Shown: one piece after another, positions 16,760 through 25,316 of the stretch | Position numbering within the stretch: position 1 is the first letter of the stretch | Layout of the letters: every line of letters begins with the position of its first letter | Assembly: GCF_901875635.1 (NCBI RefSeq) | Contig: NZ_CABFMN010000080.1 | Location: forward strand, 18,826 to 82,825 | From: Xylophilus ampelinus | GTDB taxonomy: Bacteria > Pseudomonadota > Gammaproteobacteria > Burkholderiales > Burkholderiaceae_C | DNA: 64,000 nucleotides | Direction: 5' to 3' | Position numbers and translations under genes: made by a program | The notes under the pieces: generated by a model | Told to the model about the DNA's origin: nothing | What the model saw: only the letters and a program-made list of their open reading frames with translations | Databases searched by the model: none

Positions 16760-18343
16760 ATGCCGATCCCTCCGCGGCCCTGGCGGCCGGGCGCCCAGCC
16801 CCACTCGCTGGCGCGCGCGCTCATGCGCGCCGTCACCCTGCCGATGCTGCTGGGCGTGCTGCTGCTCACGATGGCCCACGGCGCGTGGGCCGCCGACGAG
16901 GGCACGCTGCGCATCGGCTCCAAACGCTTCACCGAGTCGTACATACTGGCCGAGGTGCTGGCGCAGACGGCCGCACCGCAGCTCTCGCAAGCGCCCATGG
17001 TGCGCCAGGGACTGGGCAACACGGCCATCGTCTACGAGGCGCTGAGGAGCGGCGGCATCGATCTCTACGCCGAGTACACCGGCACCATCGCGCTGGAGGT
17101 CCTCAAGAGCCCGCAGCCTTTGTCGCGCGATGCGATGCAGGCCGCGCTGCAGCCCCTGGGCCTGGGCATGGCGATCCCGCTGGGCTTCAACGACGGCTAT
17201 GCCTTCGCCATGCGCGCCGACGAGGCCAATCGCCTGGGCGTGCGCTCGCTGAGCGACCTGTCCAGTCACCCCGAACTCAAGCTCGGCCTGTCGAACGAAT
17301 TCATCGGCCGCGCCGACGGCTGGCGCGGCGTGGCGGCGCGCTACGGCCTGCCGCAGACGCCCACCGGCCTGGACCATGGCATCGCCTACGACGCCATCGC
17401 GGCAAAACAGGTGGACGTGATCGACATCTACACCACGGACGCCAAGATCGAACACCTGGGCCTCACGGTGCTCGATGACGACCGCGGCTACTTCCCCCGC
17501 TACGACGCCGTGGTGCTGTACCGGCTCGACGTGCCGCAGCGTTTCCCACGGGCCTGGGCCGCGCTCACGGGCCTCGAAGGCCGCATCGACGAGCACGCCA
17601 TGATCGGCATGAACGCTCGCGCCGAACTGCAGGGCGCGGGCTTCGCCACCATCGCGCGCGATTTCCTCGTCGGCGGCCAGGTCGCTGAAGGCGGCCACGC
17701 GTCGGCCGGCTTCATGGCCAAGCTCTTCGGGCCCGACCTGGCGCGGCTGACGCGCCAGCACCTCCTGCTGGTGGCTGTGTCGGTGGGCGTGGCCACGCTC
17801 ATCGGCGTGCCCCTGGCGGTGTGGGTGTTTCCGCACCCGCGGCTGCGCGCGCTGGTGCTGGGCGCCACGGGGCTGCTGCAGACCGTGCCCTCGCTCGCGC
17901 TGCTCGCGGTGCTGATCTCGCTGCTGGGCGCCATCGGCACGCTGCCGGCGCTCATCGCGCTCACGCTGTACTCGCTGCTGCCCATCATGCGCAACGCCGT
18001 CACCGGCCTGGCCGAGGTGCCGGTGGGCGTGAAACAGGCCGGCACCGCGCTGGGCATGACCGGTTCGCAGAACCTGCGGCTGGTGCAGTTGCCGCTGGCC
18101 CTGCCCACGCTGATCGCAGGCATCCGCACCGCCACCACCATCGCCATCGGCACGGCCACTATTGCGGCCTTCATCGGGGCGGGCGGCTTCGGCGAGCGCA
18201 TCGTGACCGGCCTCGCCCTCAACGACCGCGCGCTGCTGCTGGCCGGGGCCTTGCCCGCCGCCGCGCTGGCACTGGCGAGCGAAGCACTGTTCGAAGCGCT
18301 GGAATGGCTGCTGCGACGGCGCCAGCGCGCAGCCGTCGCATGA
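16760..18343 (+). CDS. OpuB/OsmU-type ABC transporter: binding domain fused to permease
   Basis: One 527-residue polypeptide carries a membrane anchor or signal segment (residues 20-45, ending AHGAWAADE), a glycine-betaine-type binding domain (about 48-325: LRIGSKRFTESYILAEVL, then YAEYTGTIALEVL and the IDIYTTDAKI loop), and a permease domain with about five segments (335-527; coupling loop EVPVGVKQAGTALGMT). The described fusions in OpuA-type systems have permease first and binding domain last, so the reversed order is notable. It probably imports quaternary amines or related osmolytes. No ATPase gene is adjacent, so one elsewhere must power it. The stop overlaps the next start (ATGA). Confidence 0.9.
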   Translation: MPIPPRPWRPGAQPHSLARALMRAVTLPMLLGVLLLTMAHGAWAADEGTLRIGSKRFTESYILAEVLAQTAAPQLSQAPMVRQGLGNTAIVYEALRSGGIDLYAEYTGTIALEVLKSPQPLSRDAMQAALQPLGLGMAIPLGFNDGYAFAMRADEANRLGVRSLSDLSSHPELKLGLSNEFIGRADGWRGVAARYGLPQTPTGLDHGIAYDAIAAKQVDVIDIYTTDAKIEHLGLTVLDDDRGYFPRYDAVVLYRLDVPQRFPRAWAALTGLEGRIDEHAMIGMNARAELQGAGFATIARDFLVGGQVAEGGHASAGFMAKLFGPDLARLTRQHLLLVAVSVGVATLIGVPLAVWVFPHPRLRALVLGATGLLQTVPSLALLAVLISLLGAIGTLPALIALTLYSLLPIMRNAVTGLAEVPVGVKQAGTALGMTGSQNLRLVQLPLALPTLIAGIRTATTIAIGTATIAAFIGAGGFGERIVTGLALNDRALLLAGALPAAALALASEALFEALEWLLRRRQRAAVA

Positions 18344-19290
18344 GCCTCCGCCCGGCCGCTCCGACACGGACCGGCACTGCGGCCGGCGGCGCAGGGGCTC
18401 CACCGCCCATCGCAGAGGCCTCGCGGGTCGACGCCCTGACCGAAATCAACCTTGCCGACCTGCTCGACTCGGTCGGCCTCGGGCGCCTGCAGGCCACGCC
18501 GCTGCGCCACTTGTTCCGCCCTGTGGCGCGGCGCTTCGCGCTGACAGCGGCGGAGTTCGATGCGCGCGTCGGCCTGCACGGCCTGTCGAAGGGCAGCGAA
18601 TGGCTGGTGCACCGGATGAGCGCCGGCCTGCAGGTCAGCGGCCAGGACCACGTGCCCCTGCACGGGCCCATCGTGGTGCTGTCCAACCACCCGGGCATCA
18701 CCGACACGGTGGCCCTGTTCACGGCCCTCGCGTCGCGGTCCGACCTGCGCGTGATGGCGCTCGACCGCCCTTTCCTGCGCGCCCTGCCCCAGGTCGCGCG
18801 CCAACTCATCTTCCTCCCCGAGGACGCCGCCGGCCTGGCCGCCGCCCTGCGCGCCGGCGCCCGGCACCTGAGGGACGGCGGCGCACTGCTGACCTTTCCG
18901 GCGGGCGAGATCGAACCGGACCCGGCCACCTTCGGCACGGCGCGCGCGATCGATTCGCTGCGCCATTGGACGGACAGCTATGCGCTCTTCGCTCGGCTGG
19001 TGCCGCGCACGGTGTTCGTGCCCGCCCTCGTGAGCGGGGTCATCTCGCCGGATGCGCAGCGCCACCCGCTCACGCGGCTGCGCCGCACGCCGCGCAACCG
19101 GGAAAAGATGGCGGCGGCGCTGCAGATCGCGCTGGCGCGCTACCGCGACATGCGGGCGCAGGTGCGCTTCGGGCCGCCGCAGATGCTTGCACCGGCGCAA
19201 GGCGCACAGTCGCTGTGTGCAGCGATCGCAGCGCAGATGCGCGAGATGGTCCTGGCCACCGGGGCGCCCATCGCGTGCCGATCGGGCTGA
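18340..19290 (+). CDS. PlsC-like acyltransferase
   Basis: The 316-residue product has the glycerolipid acyltransferase block I motif as SNHPGITDTVAL (NHx4D core) near residue 110 and a block III-like FPAGEIEPD near 190. It is a soluble or peripherally bound enzyme with no clear transmembrane segment. It is translationally coupled to the transporter fusion gene, an odd pairing with no obvious shared pathway. Substrate is likely an acyl-ACP or acyl-CoA plus a lysolipid or other hydroxyl acceptor. Many such paralogues have roles outside core phospholipid synthesis, so the call is at family level only. Confidence 0.8.
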   Translation: MSLRPAAPTRTGTAAGGAGAPPPIAEASRVDALTEINLADLLDSVGLGRLQATPLRHLFRPVARRFALTAAEFDARVGLHGLSKGSEWLVHRMSAGLQVSGQDHVPLHGPIVVLSNHPGITDTVALFTALASRSDLRVMALDRPFLRALPQVARQLIFLPEDAAGLAAALRAGARHLRDGGALLTFPAGEIEPDPATFGTARAIDSLRHWTDSYALFARLVPRTVFVPALVSGVISPDAQRHPLTRLRRTPRNREKMAAALQIALARYRDMRAQVRFGPPQMLAPAQGAQSLCAAIAAQMREMVLATGAPIACRSG

Positions 19291-19372
19291 ACCACCCGCC
19301 GCCGCTCACGTTGCCTCGGCGCCAAGCGCCGTGCGCGTGAAAAGCCGGCGCCCCACGCCTGCACACTCGAAC

Positions 19373-19436
19373 GCTATCGAATTCATAGCTGGTCGCGCCC
19401 ACCCCGCGGGCATTGCGGGCACTTTTGGCTCGGAAC
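19373..19436 (+). repeat. dispersed intergenic element, copy A
   Basis: The sequence begins GCTAT, contains a TAGC box about 10 bases later, then GTCGCGCCCACC, and ends CACTTTTGGCTCGGA. The same order of blocks occurs at 20358-20420 in the same orientation. I recognise the layout (GCTAT...ATAGC, a GC block, then a TTTTGGCT tail) from intergenic repeats common in Comamonadaceae genomes. It sits just upstream of the lipoprotein hydrolase gene. Confidence 0.6.
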
Positions 19437-19474
19437 TCGACGCGGTGCCGTGCCTTGCCATGCGAACATGGGCC

Positions 19475-20326
19475 ATGCGCCCCATCGCCGCCCTTGCCCC
19501 GCTCCTGCTGGCCGCAGGCGCGCTGCTCGGGGGCTGCGCGATCGTCGATCACGAACAACGGCGCTGGCTCTTCATGCCCGGCGCCCGCACGTGGCCGCCC
19601 GGCGAGGCAGCGGCCATCGGCATGCAGGACGTGTGGATCGACTATGTCTCGCAGCACCCGGAGCAGGCCGGTCAGCCCGTGCGCCTGCATGCGCTGTGGC
19701 TGCCGCAGGCCGAGGCCGAGGCACCGGTGATCCTGTTCCTGCACGGGGTGCACTGGGACGTGCGGGCCAGCGCCACGCGCATCCGCCAGCTGCACCGGCT
19801 GGGCTTCTCGGTGCTGGGCGTGGACTACCGCGGCTTCGGCCGCAGCAGCCCGGCCATGCCGTCCGAGACGCTGGTGGCCGAAGACGCGCGCGCCGCGTGG
19901 CAATGGCTGGCGCGCGCGCATCCGCAGGCGCGCCGCTTCGTCTTCGGCCACTCGCTGGGCGCCGCCGTGGCGGTGCGGCTGGCGGCCGAGGTGCAGGACG
20001 AAGCCGGCCTCATCGTCGAAGGCGCCTTCACCTCCTCGCTCGACGTGCTGCGCAGCACCCGCTGGGGCTGGCTGCCGGTGGCGCCGCTGATGACGCAGCA
20101 CTTCGATGCCGCCTCGCGCATCGCCGAGGTGGGCGCGCCGCTGCTGGTCGTGCACGCCGCGGGCGACACGATGGTGTCGCCGCAACTCGGGCGCGCGCTG
20201 TACGAGAAGGCCGCACCACCCAAGCGCTTCGTGCTCATCGCCGGTGCCGTGCACGAGGACGCCGACGTGATCGGCGAACAGGCGTATCGCGAGTCGCTGC
20301 GTGAACTGTTCGGCATCGGCGGCTGA
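19475..20326 (+). CDS. alpha/beta hydrolase lipoprotein
   Basis: The protein of about 283 residues begins with a lipoprotein signal (PLLLAAGALLGGC, lipobox cysteine near residue 21), so it is probably anchored in the periplasm. The hydrolase core is LFLHGVHWD as oxyanion strand, YRGFGRS, the nucleophile elbow FGHSLGAA, an acid in HAAGDTMVS and a histidine in GAVHED. This is the serine-hydrolase set of the YfhR/Hydrolase_4 group. An ATG five codons upstream (19460) is also possible. The gene is flanked by two copies of an intergenic repeat and is not obviously in an operon. Substrate unknown. Confidence 0.85.
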   Translation: MRPIAALAPLLLAAGALLGGCAIVDHEQRRWLFMPGARTWPPGEAAAIGMQDVWIDYVSQHPEQAGQPVRLHALWLPQAEAEAPVILFLHGVHWDVRASATRIRQLHRLGFSVLGVDYRGFGRSSPAMPSETLVAEDARAAWQWLARAHPQARRFVFGHSLGAAVAVRLAAEVQDEAGLIVEGAFTSSLDVLRSTRWGWLPVAPLMTQHFDAASRIAEVGAPLLVVHAAGDTMVSPQLGRALYEKAAPPKRFVLIAGAVHEDADVIGEQAYRESLRELFGIGG

Positions 20327-20357
20327 AGGTCGCACCCACCGCGCGCCAACGCCGTTT

Positions 20358-20420
20358 GCTATACGTTCGTTAGCAGTCGTCCGCACCGCACGCGCGCTGC
20401 AGCCACTTTTTGGCTTGGAC
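20358..20420 (+). repeat. dispersed intergenic element, copy B
   Basis: This copy has GCTAT, a TTAGCAGTCG box, a CGCACCGCAC block and the tail CACTTTTTGGCTTGGA, in the same order and direction as copy A at 19373-19436. It starts 32 bases after the hydrolase stop. The remaining bases to 20497 show no convincing gene. Confidence 0.6.
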
Positions 20421-20497
20421 CGTGGATCAGCCGAGCATGAAGGCGGCGCTGGTCACGGCGCCCACCGAGAGGGCCGACAGCGGATATCTCGCAGGTG

Positions 20498-21442
20498 CTA
20501 AGCCGGACGCGGCACTTGCGCAGGCGCTGCTCTCGACAATTCGTCGGAGTTCCGGAGGACGTTCCGGGTCTGCGCAAACCCGTAGCGCATCGCTGGATTG
20601 GCGACCAGCACCTGCTGGATTTCGTCCTGGCTCAACCACCGCCCGAGCAGGTTCATCAGCACGGCGTCGTCGGGCTTGCGCGGTTCGGTGACGTGGGGCC
20701 AGTCGGTTCCCCAGAGCAGCCGGTCCAGGTGACTGTCGGCCAACCGCCGCACGAAGCCGTCAAGATCTTCGTAGGCCGACGAGCGCGGCGACGCGATGTA
20801 GGCTGCGGACAGCTTGAGCCAGACCTTGCCCGAGCGGATCAATCGCCAGGCTGTTGCCTCCACGCGCTCGGCCAGCGGAGCGTCGGCATGCACACGCGCG
20901 AAGTGATCGAGGACGATCGGCACGGGCAGCGCCAGCAGTCGCTCCTCGAGCCGGACCAGATCGGCGGCGGCGAGGTGCAACTGGATGTGCCAGCCCAGCG
21001 GCTGAATCAGCCGCGCCACTTCTTCCAACATCGACTCGTCGGTTGCCCCGGCCTGCACGAGATTGAAGCGGACGCCGACGACGCCGTGGATGCGCAGCAC
21101 CTCGAGCTCTTCCGCCGTGGCGGAAGGGTCGATCACCGCAACGCCCCTGGCGCGTCCCTGGCTGGCGCGCAGCCCCCGCAACAGCACGCGGTGGTCGCGC
21201 CCGTAGCTCGAAGGCTGGACGATCACGTGACGCTCGAGTCCCAGCCGCTGCTGAAGCAGGCGGTAGTCGTCCATCGATGCATCGGAATGCTTGAGGACTC
21301 GACCCGGCGCGAAGGGCAGGCGCGAATCGAAGACGTGCATATGGCAGTCGCAGGCGCCCGGTGGCACCGGGAAAGCCGGCGGATCGATGCCAGTCGTGTG
21401 GGGTGCCTGCGCAGCCTCCCCGCCGGCTTCATGGGCTGCCAT
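20498..21442 (-). CDS. amidohydrolase of the 2-pyrone-4,6-dicarboxylate lactonase group
   Basis: The 314-residue protein is a TIM-barrel amidohydrolase (Amidohydro_2). The opening CDCHMHVFD near residue 31 supplies the first histidine pair, QLHLAA and LDHFARV give the mid-barrel residues, and the C-terminal LLWGTDWPHV supplies the metal or base aspartate. This set is typical of LigI-type PDC lactonases and of related lactone or dicarboxylate hydrolases. It lies six bases downstream of a Bug gene, last in a leftward operon with an RraA-like aldolase and a dehydrogenase, which fits a pathway ending in pyruvate and oxaloacetate. The exact lactone is unknown. Confidence 0.9.
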   Translation of the reverse strand: MAAHEAGGEAAQAPHTTGIDPPAFPVPPGACDCHMHVFDSRLPFAPGRVLKHSDASMDDYRLLQQRLGLERHVIVQPSSYGRDHRVLLRGLRASQGRARGVAVIDPSATAEELEVLRIHGVVGVRFNLVQAGATDESMLEEVARLIQPLGWHIQLHLAAADLVRLEERLLALPVPIVLDHFARVHADAPLAERVEATAWRLIRSGKVWLKLSAAYIASPRSSAYEDLDGFVRRLADSHLDRLLWGTDWPHVTEPRKPDDAVLMNLLGRWLSQDEIQQVLVANPAMRYGFAQTRNVLRNSDELSRAAPAQVPRPA

Positions 21443-21448
21443 GTGGAT

Positions 21449-22402
21449 TCACTTCTTCAGCTTTTCGGCGTCGTGCCAGAAGGCGTAGCTCTTGGCGAGC
21501 TCGACCTTCGATTGTTCGAGGTCCGTGGGCGCCAGCTCAAGTGACATCTCCTTGATCTTCGCCTGGATGTCGGCGTCCATCAGCACCTTGCGCAGCGCGG
21601 TGTTGAACTTCTCCGCAAGAGGCTTCGGCAGGTCCTTGGGTGCGAAGAACGCGTTGAAGCTGTTCACGTTGACGCCAGCGAACCCCAACTCCTCGAAGGT
21701 AGGCACTTCCGGCAGCAGCGCCGAACGTTTTCCGCCCGAAATCGCCAGGATGCGGACCTTTCCGCCACGGAACATCGTCACGCCCTCCGGCTCGCCGGTC
21801 ACGCCTGACGCCAGCTGCCCGCCGATGAGCTGGGGCATCATCTGCGCAGAGCCGCCAAACGCGATCGGCTCCATGCGCACGTTGGCCTTGCGCGTGATCG
21901 CAGCGCCGATGATGTCTGGCACCCCGCCGATAAGCGGAACGCCGTAGTTGCCATTCTGCGGTGAGCGGCGCACGAAATCGACGAACTCCGGAAGTGTCCT
22001 GGCCGGGCTGGACATCGGAACCGCGAAGGTCCACTGGAAGCGCGCCACCTGGCCGACCGGCACGAAGTCCTTCATGGCGTCATAGCCGGCCGAAGGCGTG
22101 ATCAGTGGCACCACGACGACCGAGTGGTCCAGCGCAAGCAGGAAGGTCGAGCCATCCGGCGGCGCCGCCTTCACCGCAGCGGTTCCGATCTGTCCACTGG
22201 CGCCGGGTCGGTTTTCTATGACGACCGGTTGCGCCAGCTCCTGCCCCAGTTTCGGCCCGATCGCCCGGGCCAAGGCGTCCGTCGCGCCGCCGGCGGCGAA
22301 CGGGATCACGATCTTGATCGGGTGCTTGAACTCTTGGCTCACGGCAGCCGCCGAGAGCAGTGCGGCCGCAACGCCGACAACGATGGTGCGTCGATTGAAC
22401 AT
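21449..22402 (-). CDS. Bug/TctC-family periplasmic solute-binding protein
   Basis: The 317-residue receptor has a signal peptide (MFNRRTIVVGVAAALLSAAA, cleaved near SQE) and family motifs IKIVIPFAAGGATD, VIENRPGASG and the ISGGKRSALLPEVPTFEELG segment. It departs from the usual family text at the first ligand loop (NYGVPLIGGVPDIIG in place of the common SSGNGTxxHL), which may reflect a different acid. It sits between the lactonase-like and aldolase-like genes in one leftward operon. Confidence 0.93.
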   Translation of the reverse strand: MFNRRTIVVGVAAALLSAAAVSQEFKHPIKIVIPFAAGGATDALARAIGPKLGQELAQPVVIENRPGASGQIGTAAVKAAPPDGSTFLLALDHSVVVVPLITPSAGYDAMKDFVPVGQVARFQWTFAVPMSSPARTLPEFVDFVRRSPQNGNYGVPLIGGVPDIIGAAITRKANVRMEPIAFGGSAQMMPQLIGGQLASGVTGEPEGVTMFRGGKVRILAISGGKRSALLPEVPTFEELGFAGVNVNSFNAFFAPKDLPKPLAEKFNTALRKVLMDADIQAKIKEMSLELAPTDLEQSKVELAKSYAFWHDAEKLKK

Positions 22403-22525
22403 GTCTTGTCTCCGTAGTCGGGCCTGGGTTGCGGCCCTGTCAAGTTGAATCCGGTTGAAGACGGCACCGGCCACCGGCACCGCCTGTTTACCGACCCCGC
22501 CGCGAGCGCCGCTCGCCGCTGGCCG

Positions 22526-23215
22526 TCACTCCTCGATGTAGCAGTTCAGGCGAGCCAGGGTGGCGTCGACCCACGAACGGTCGAGCGTTCCCGCCTTGAT
22601 GTCTTGGACCATCCTGTTCTCGACGACCTGCTTCTGATGCGCAGCGGCAAGCAGTCGTTCGGCATCGTCGAAGGGCACACACAGCAAGCCGTCCTCGTCG
22701 CCGATGACCAGGTCACCCGGTTCGATGACCATCCCGTCGATGGAGATCGGCACGTTGATCTCGCCCGGCCCGTCCTTGTAAGGGCCGCGGTGCGTGACGC
22801 CTGCAGCGAACACGGGAAACGCACCGTCGCGGATCGCACCCGCATCGCGGATGGCGCCGTTCATCACGAAGCCGCCGAGCTTCTGGTGGACGGCGTCGCC
22901 AACCATGATTTCGCCGATGAGCGCGTTGGTCAGATCGCCGCCGGCGTCCACGACGATGACGTCGCCTGGCTGGGCCAGCTGGAGGGCCTTGTGAATCATG
23001 AGGTTGTCGCCCGGCCGCGCCTTGATCGTCAGCGCCGGGCCGGCCATGCGCCCGCCCGCATGCATCGGGCGCAGGCGAGCCCCGCCAGCGGTCATCCGTG
23101 CCATGCAGTCGCTGACGTTGGCGACCGGGACGTCCAGATATTGGCGGGCCAGCGCCAGGTCGACGGCGCGGCGGCGCTTGAGAATGCGAAGTCCGTTATT
23201 CATGGGATTGCTCAT
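22526..23215 (-). CDS. RraA-like protein, 4-hydroxy-4-methyl-2-oxoglutarate aldolase type
   Basis: The 229-residue protein belongs to the RraA/HMG-CHA-aldolase family, which splits 4-hydroxy-4-methyl- or 4-carboxy-4-hydroxy-2-oxoadipate into pyruvate plus an oxo-acid. Visible landmarks are NVSDCMARM near residue 42, the PGDVIVVDAGGDL strand, and GFVMNGAIRDAGAIRD, with the active-site arginine and aspartate intact. The family usually has VDG where this one has MNG. The start at 23215 (MSNPMNNG) leaves 16 bases to the preceding Bug gene. Context with a lactonase-like hydrolase supports a pathway similar to the lower part of 4,5-protocatechuate cleavage. Confidence 0.88.
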   Translation of the reverse strand: MSNPMNNGLRILKRRRAVDLALARQYLDVPVANVSDCMARMTAGGARLRPMHAGGRMAGPALTIKARPGDNLMIHKALQLAQPGDVIVVDAGGDLTNALIGEIMVGDAVHQKLGGFVMNGAIRDAGAIRDGAFPVFAAGVTHRGPYKDGPGEINVPISIDGMVIEPGDLVIGDEDGLLCVPFDDAERLLAAAHQKQVVENRMVQDIKAGTLDRSWVDATLARLNCYIEE

Positions 23216-23231
23216 GTGATGGTGGAAGCTG

Positions 23232-24200
23232 TCAGTCGAGCTTGATGCCCGCTTCGCGAACGACGGGCGCGAGTCGCGCGCGCTCTGCGGCATTCATGTC
23301 GGCAAGCGCCTTCGGCGATCCGCCGAGCAGGTCGGCGCCGGTCGCAAGAATCTTGTCGCGCACGTCTGGCTGCTTGAGCAGCGCATTGATCTCGACGTTC
23401 CAGCGATCCACGATGGCCTTCGGCGTGCCGGCCGGTGCCATCAGGCCCCACACGCTGGCCAGTTCGACGCCCTTGATGCCCGACTCCGCGTAGGTCGGCA
23501 CGTTGGGCAGCACCGGGGAGCGCTTGGCCATGGTGACGCCGAGAGGACGGACCTTGCCGCCCTCGATCTGGCTGAGGAGCGTCGGGATCGAGCCCATGTA
23601 CATGTCGACCTGGCCGCCGATGAGGTCGGGGATGGCCTGCGACATGCCGCGGTACGGGACGTGGGTGAACTTGATTCCGGACGCGTTCTGCCAGATCTGG
23701 TTGACGAGGTGCGCGATGGTGCCGGTGCCGGGGGTTGCCACGGTCAGTTGTCCGGGCTTCGCCTTGGCGGCGGCCACGACGTCGGCCAGCGTCTTGTAGG
23801 GCGAGTCGGCGCGGACCACCAGAACTGCGGCGCCGCTGGCGACGGGCACGACGGCCTCGAGGTCGTTCACCGGGTCATAGGTCAGCTTGGTGTAGAGCAG
23901 CGGGTTGAGCACGACGTTGTCGGTCTGCGCCATCACGAAGGTGTAGCCGTCGGGTCTGGACTTCGCGACGCTGTCGAGCGCCAGATTGCCCCCGGCGCCC
24001 GGCTTGTTCTCGACGGTGATGACCCAGTTCAGCTTGGTCGTCAGGGCAGTCGCCAACTGGCGGGTCAACGCATCGGTGCCGCCGCCGGCAGGGAACGGCA
24101 CCACGACCTTGATGGGCCGCTCGGGGTAGGTCTGGGCGTTGGACGTGGCCAAGCCAAGCAGCGCGAGGGCGGCAGCGGAAATTCGAACGAGCATGCGCAC
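23232..24200 (-). CDS. Bug/TctC-family periplasmic solute-binding protein
   Basis: The 322-residue receptor has a signal peptide (MRMLVRISAAALALLGLATSNAQ) and complete Bug motifs: IKVVVPFPAGGGTDALTRQ, VENKPGAGGNLA, TVATPGTGTIAHL and THVPYRGMSQA. It is the second Bug gene in this operon; the two differ clearly in their ligand loops, so they probably bind different acids or the same acid with different partners. Confidence 0.95.
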   Translation of the reverse strand: MRMLVRISAAALALLGLATSNAQTYPERPIKVVVPFPAGGGTDALTRQLATALTTKLNWVITVENKPGAGGNLALDSVAKSRPDGYTFVMAQTDNVVLNPLLYTKLTYDPVNDLEAVVPVASGAAVLVVRADSPYKTLADVVAAAKAKPGQLTVATPGTGTIAHLVNQIWQNASGIKFTHVPYRGMSQAIPDLIGGQVDMYMGSIPTLLSQIEGGKVRPLGVTMAKRSPVLPNVPTYAESGIKGVELASVWGLMAPAGTPKAIVDRWNVEINALLKQPDVRDKILATGADLLGGSPKALADMNAAERARLAPVVREAGIKLD

Positions 24201-24255
24201 GGGATGTCTCCTGAATGTGAAAAAGTGAAGGCGCGTTTCGGCGACCTGGTCTGGC

Positions 24256-25116
24256 TCAGTGGCCGTTGGTGAGCAGCCAGTCCAGCGCCTGGCGGATGTC
24301 CGGCTCGGGCAGCGACAGGGGATGCGCCTCCAAGGCCCGCGCCGTCTTCTGGAAGCGCTCTTCGACGCCGGGCAACACTGCGGAACGCATACCCTGCGCC
24401 GCGAGCTCTCTCTGGGCGTCGTTCACCTCGTGCGCCCGGCGCTTGGCGTGCACCACATGGGTACGCACGAGCATGTCGATGAAGTCGCGCAGCGGTGTCT
24501 GATCGATGTCGAGGAGCTGCTCGTAGAGCTTGTCACGCACGCCCTGCCGTTCCGCGCTCATGAGCAGTTCGACGGCAAGGGCCTCCATGCCCTTGGTGAA
24601 GACGCTGCGCAGAATCTTCAGGGACATGGCATCCCCCGCAGCGCCGCCCTCGATCGTCTTCACACGGCCGTCGGCCGTCTCCATCACCGCCTTGAAATCG
24701 TCGACGCCTTCGCCTGCGACCAGGAGGGGCGTACGCTCGCGGTTGATGAGGATGCCGCCCATGATGGCGACGTCGATGTAGCGGACGAAGCGCTTGGCGG
24801 CGGCCTGCGCACCCTCGCGCTTGACGGAGGGGCTTGCCGTCGTGAAGTCCGCGATGGCTGCGCCTTCGCGCATATGCGCCGCAGCCTGCTCCGTGACGGC
24901 CAGCGACACCGACCCGGTCACGCAGCTGAAGACCCAGTTCGCCTCCGCCAACCATGCCTCTGCGCTCGGATGGATGGGCAATCCCAGCTTCTGCGCAAGT
25001 TCCACAGCGGCGGGTGACGGCTTTGCCTCACAGAGGCTGATCGCGTGTCCGGCGCGAAAAAGAGCATCGGCAAAGCAACGCCCCACTTCGCCCAGACCGA
25101 TAAGTGCAATGTGCAT
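24256..25116 (-). CDS. NAD(P)-dependent hydroxyacid dehydrogenase with DUF1932-type C-terminus
   Basis: The 286-residue enzyme starts MHIALIGLGEVGRCFADAL, the dinucleotide fold of 3-hydroxyisobutyrate or 6-phosphogluconate dehydrogenases. The substrate loop is DFTTASPSVKREGAQ and the catalytic lysine helix reads GDAMSLKILRSVFTKG. The C-terminal helical domain resembles DUF1932. It is the first gene of the leftward operon and its Shine-Dalgarno (GAGGA) lies inside a 28-base palindrome. Likely task: oxidising a beta-hydroxy acid intermediate, as CHMS-type or 4-oxo-acid dehydrogenases do in related pathways. Substrate not determinable. Confidence 0.87.
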   Translation of the reverse strand: MHIALIGLGEVGRCFADALFRAGHAISLCEAKPSPAAVELAQKLGLPIHPSAEAWLAEANWVFSCVTGSVSLAVTEQAAAHMREGAAIADFTTASPSVKREGAQAAAKRFVRYIDVAIMGGILINRERTPLLVAGEGVDDFKAVMETADGRVKTIEGGAAGDAMSLKILRSVFTKGMEALAVELLMSAERQGVRDKLYEQLLDIDQTPLRDFIDMLVRTHVVHAKRRAHEVNDAQRELAAQGMRSAVLPGVEERFQKTARALEAHPLSLPEPDIRQALDWLLTNGH

Positions 25117-25118
25117 TC

Positions 25119-25146
25119 TGTATCCTCGGAAGCTCCGGAGAATACA
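25119..25146. promoter_or_regulatory. 28-base near-palindrome covering the ribosome-binding site of the dehydrogenase gene
   Basis: TGTATcCTCgG at 25119 is mirrored by the end GAGaATACA at 25146, and the centre AGCT is self-complementary, so only a few positions break perfect symmetry. It lies three bases before the leftward start codon and includes its GAGGA Shine-Dalgarno. It is a good operator candidate for the divergent GntR regulator, or a hairpin that could also mask the ribosome-binding site. Confidence 0.6.
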
Positions 25147-25180
25147 AAAAAAGAACAAACACAGAAATAGCGGCAAGGGT

Positions 25181-25201
25181 AAACACCTAAATCCAGTGTT
25201 T
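25181..25201. promoter_or_regulatory. inverted repeat AAACAC-N9-GTGTTT
   Basis: The two 6-base arms at 25181-25186 and 25196-25201 are perfectly complementary and lie mid-way in the 200-base AT-rich divergent region. It is a secondary operator candidate for the GntR protein encoded from 25317. Confidence 0.35.
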
Positions 25202-25316
25202 CGACATGTTCAAAAAAGCAAAATAAGGACAAATCGACCGGCGTACGCCAACACGGCCGAGGCAAGTCGCGGCGCTGCGGACACCTACAATCGATCTCCA
25301 CGGATGCAGTGACGAG

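Noticed and set aside
20427-20497. tail of a membrane protein on the minus strand (LSALSVGAVTSAAFML)
   Set aside because: Too short and without any supporting upstream frame; could be chance reading of intergenic DNA.
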